DNA of 64,000 bases. It comes from Hybos culiciformis (lineage: Eukaryota; Arthropoda; Insecta; Diptera; Hybotidae). The DNA lies in NCBI GenBank assembly GCA_964007475.1, contig OZ023274.1, forward strand, positions 30,001,250 to 30,065,249. Direction: 5' to 3'. Below, piece by piece: positions 62,578 through 64,000 of the stretch (its first letter is position 1; each line of letters begins with the position of its first letter). The notes under the pieces were generated by a model, which saw only the letters and a list, made by a program, of their open reading frames with translations, searched no databases and was not told the DNA's origin. The translations under genes were made by a program, and so were the position numbers.

Positions 62578-62967
62578 TCGTTTTCACAAACTTAGCAAGT
62601 GAAAATTGACCAACTTCCCGGTATCCAATGGAGCTGAAATTTTTCACTCGCTTTGTCCTCGATGATAATGCACTTTGGCATCACAAACTCGCATTCACAC
62701 ACCTTTATTAATTAAATTCTTTACATCAACTTCACGGCCGTTTCCACAAACTTAGAAAGTCAAAATTAACCCATTTCCCGGTATCCAATCGAGCTGAAAT
62801 TTTGCACATTGCTTTGTTGCGATGACAAAGCACTTTGGCATTGACACATTCACACACACACATCTTTATATTAATTTCACCACCGGCTCAAAAATGACCC
62901 ACTTCCAATCGAGCTGAAATTTGGCACATCGCTTTGTCGTCGATGACAAGGCACTTTGTCATCGACA
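62578..62967. repeat. Tandem repeat, three units of about 100-150 bp
   Basis: Each unit carries TTCACAAACTTAG-like, CCCGGTATCCAAT-GAGCTGAAATTT and ATCGCTTTGTC-CGATGACAA words, shrinking to the right and ending in the CA microsatellite. Confidence 0.8.
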
Positions 62968-63003
62968 TACACACACACACACACATACACACACAAACAC
63001 ACA

Positions 63004-63083
<80 letters not shown>
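62967..63083. repeat. (CA)n microsatellite
   Basis: About 115 bp of CA dinucleotides with occasional TA or AA interruptions. The overlapping cysteine/valine or threonine/histidine ORFs are artefacts. Confidence 0.97.
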
Positions 63084-63086
<3 letters not shown>

Positions 63087-63104
63087 GTAAATGATTATTT
63101 ATTT

Positions 63105-64000
63105 AACCCCCGACGCAAACACAAAGGGTGTTATGCGATTGAAGTGTCTGTGTTTGTGTGTGTCTGTCTGCGGCATCGTAGTTTCCGAACGGATGAACCG
63201 ATTTTGATTTTTTTTTTGTTTGAAAGGTGAATTAGTCGGGAGTGTTCTTAGAGCTATGTTTAATGAAAAACGGCCACAAAATGGCGGATTAGATATTTTT
63301 TCACAACTCTCTCAATATGGGTATCAAATGAAAGGGTTTAACTAGTAGAATACTCTGCAACACTATAAAAACTTTCAAATCCAAAATGGCCGCCACCACA
63401 AAATGGCGAATTACATTTTTTTTAAGGAGTCCCTAAGCATGAAATAAAAAATTAAATTAAAAATTTAAAAAACCCTCGACAAAAAATAATAAAAATAGTA
63501 TGAACACAAAAAGTTTAAAACAAATAAAATAAACTACAACCTTGAAATTATGACCCTACATAAGTACCTAAGAAATTTTTTGATTAAATGATGTCGCGTC
63601 GGGGGATCGCTCTTTACCTATAAAAATACCTACCTAAATAAAATGATATTAAAATGTTAAAGTAAGTATTAAGAATTAAAAGTGAACATACTTAAAAACT
63701 GAATACACAACTAAACTATCCAAATAAATGTTGAGACAAAAATATAAACAACGACTTTTACGTATTAAATTGACTCAAAAAATTTACATGGAAAAAAATT
63801 TCATATGTTACTTATGCACTTTAACAATACGTTAAGCTAATAATTAGAGCTATCCCCCGACGCGACAACATTTGAACAAAAAATTTCTTACGTACTTACG
63901 TAGGGTCATAATTTCAAGGTTGTAGTTTATTTTATTTGTTTAAAACTTTTTGCGTTCATACTATTTTTTTTTGTCGGGGGTTTTTTAAATTTTTAATTTA
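63105..64000. mobile_element. CCCCCGAC-ended inverted-repeat element, copy 2 (runs to window end)
   Basis: Begins ACCCCCGACGCAAACACAAA. The left domain has the same GTCTGTCTG, GGATGAACCGATTTTGA and ATGGCGGATTA words as copy 1, without the foreign insert. The right domain (63449-64000) has long inverted arms of about 145 bp: AACCTTGAAATTATGACCCT on the left and its complement near 63905, both with CGCGTCGGGGG-type words. The end GTCGGGGGTTTTTTAAATTT is at the window edge. No gene. Confidence 0.8.

Noticed and set aside
62877..63230. Cysteine/valine and threonine/histidine-rich ORFs
   Set aside because: Translation of the CA microsatellite.

Overview
This window is strongly AT-rich eukaryotic DNA, most likely from an insect. 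The clues are errantivirus-type retrotransposons with an env gene and a tRNA-Ser primer site, a copia element primed by an initiator-tRNA-Met fragment, a Penelope-like element, short introns, and several repeat styles typical of insects. I cannot assign an order. Almost all of the window is transposable elements nested in each other, and no complete host gene was found. Two host-like gene fragments stand out: a single exon of a secreted cysteine-rich (possibly CAP/antigen-5) protein at 16995-17097 (-), and the spliced C-terminus of a DUF4806-like protein at 18063-18353 (+).

Layout. 1-1450: end of a foldback element, tandem repeats and a hairpin MITE. 1614-5351: a non-autonomous Helitron carrying a decayed Tc1/mariner element (3328-4610). 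5572-8112: a short repeat and a 5'-truncated LINE (-). 8113-13155: a decayed errantivirus (+) whose env is split by a 1.47-kb TIR transposon (10644-12110, TSD ATAA). 13674-15712: a CCCCCGAC-ended element. 16000-19200: the two host-like fragments and word-like tandem arrays. 19241-23662: TIR elements, tRNA-derived SINE-like repeats, a foldback element with a 9-bp TSD, and a hAT MITE.

23688-44256 is one copia element (-) bounded by TSD ATAGT and swollen by insertions: a head-to-head Penelope dimer with hammerhead ribozymes (24389-28898), a hAT MITE (29535-30052), a compound 4-kb insert in the protease region (32358-36359), a 3.8-kb PIF/Harbinger-like element in gag (36475-40298), and two back-to-back insertions in the 5' LTR sharing one 8-bp target site (41565-44209). 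One of that last pair carries a THAP exon.

45168-59543 is a young errantivirus (-) bounded by TSD TATA with nearly identical LTRs. Its leader-gag-protease segment is tandemly triplicated, and its RNase H is broken by a 3.2-kb unclassified element with GC-rich, hairpin-studded segments (48634-51839). 59683-64000 holds a truncated hAT element, a hAT-like element with coding remnants (60427-62376), tandem repeats, a CA microsatellite and a second CCCCCGAC-ended element that runs off the window.

The genes do not form a pathway. They are replication genes of separate mobile elements, nearly all interrupted. The most unusual material is a set of unrelated elements whose interiors are arrays of short self-complementary words (1-168, 17250-17545, 20553-21384, 21756-22695, 34545-35345), the gag triplication, and the hairpin clusters inside the unclassified insert.
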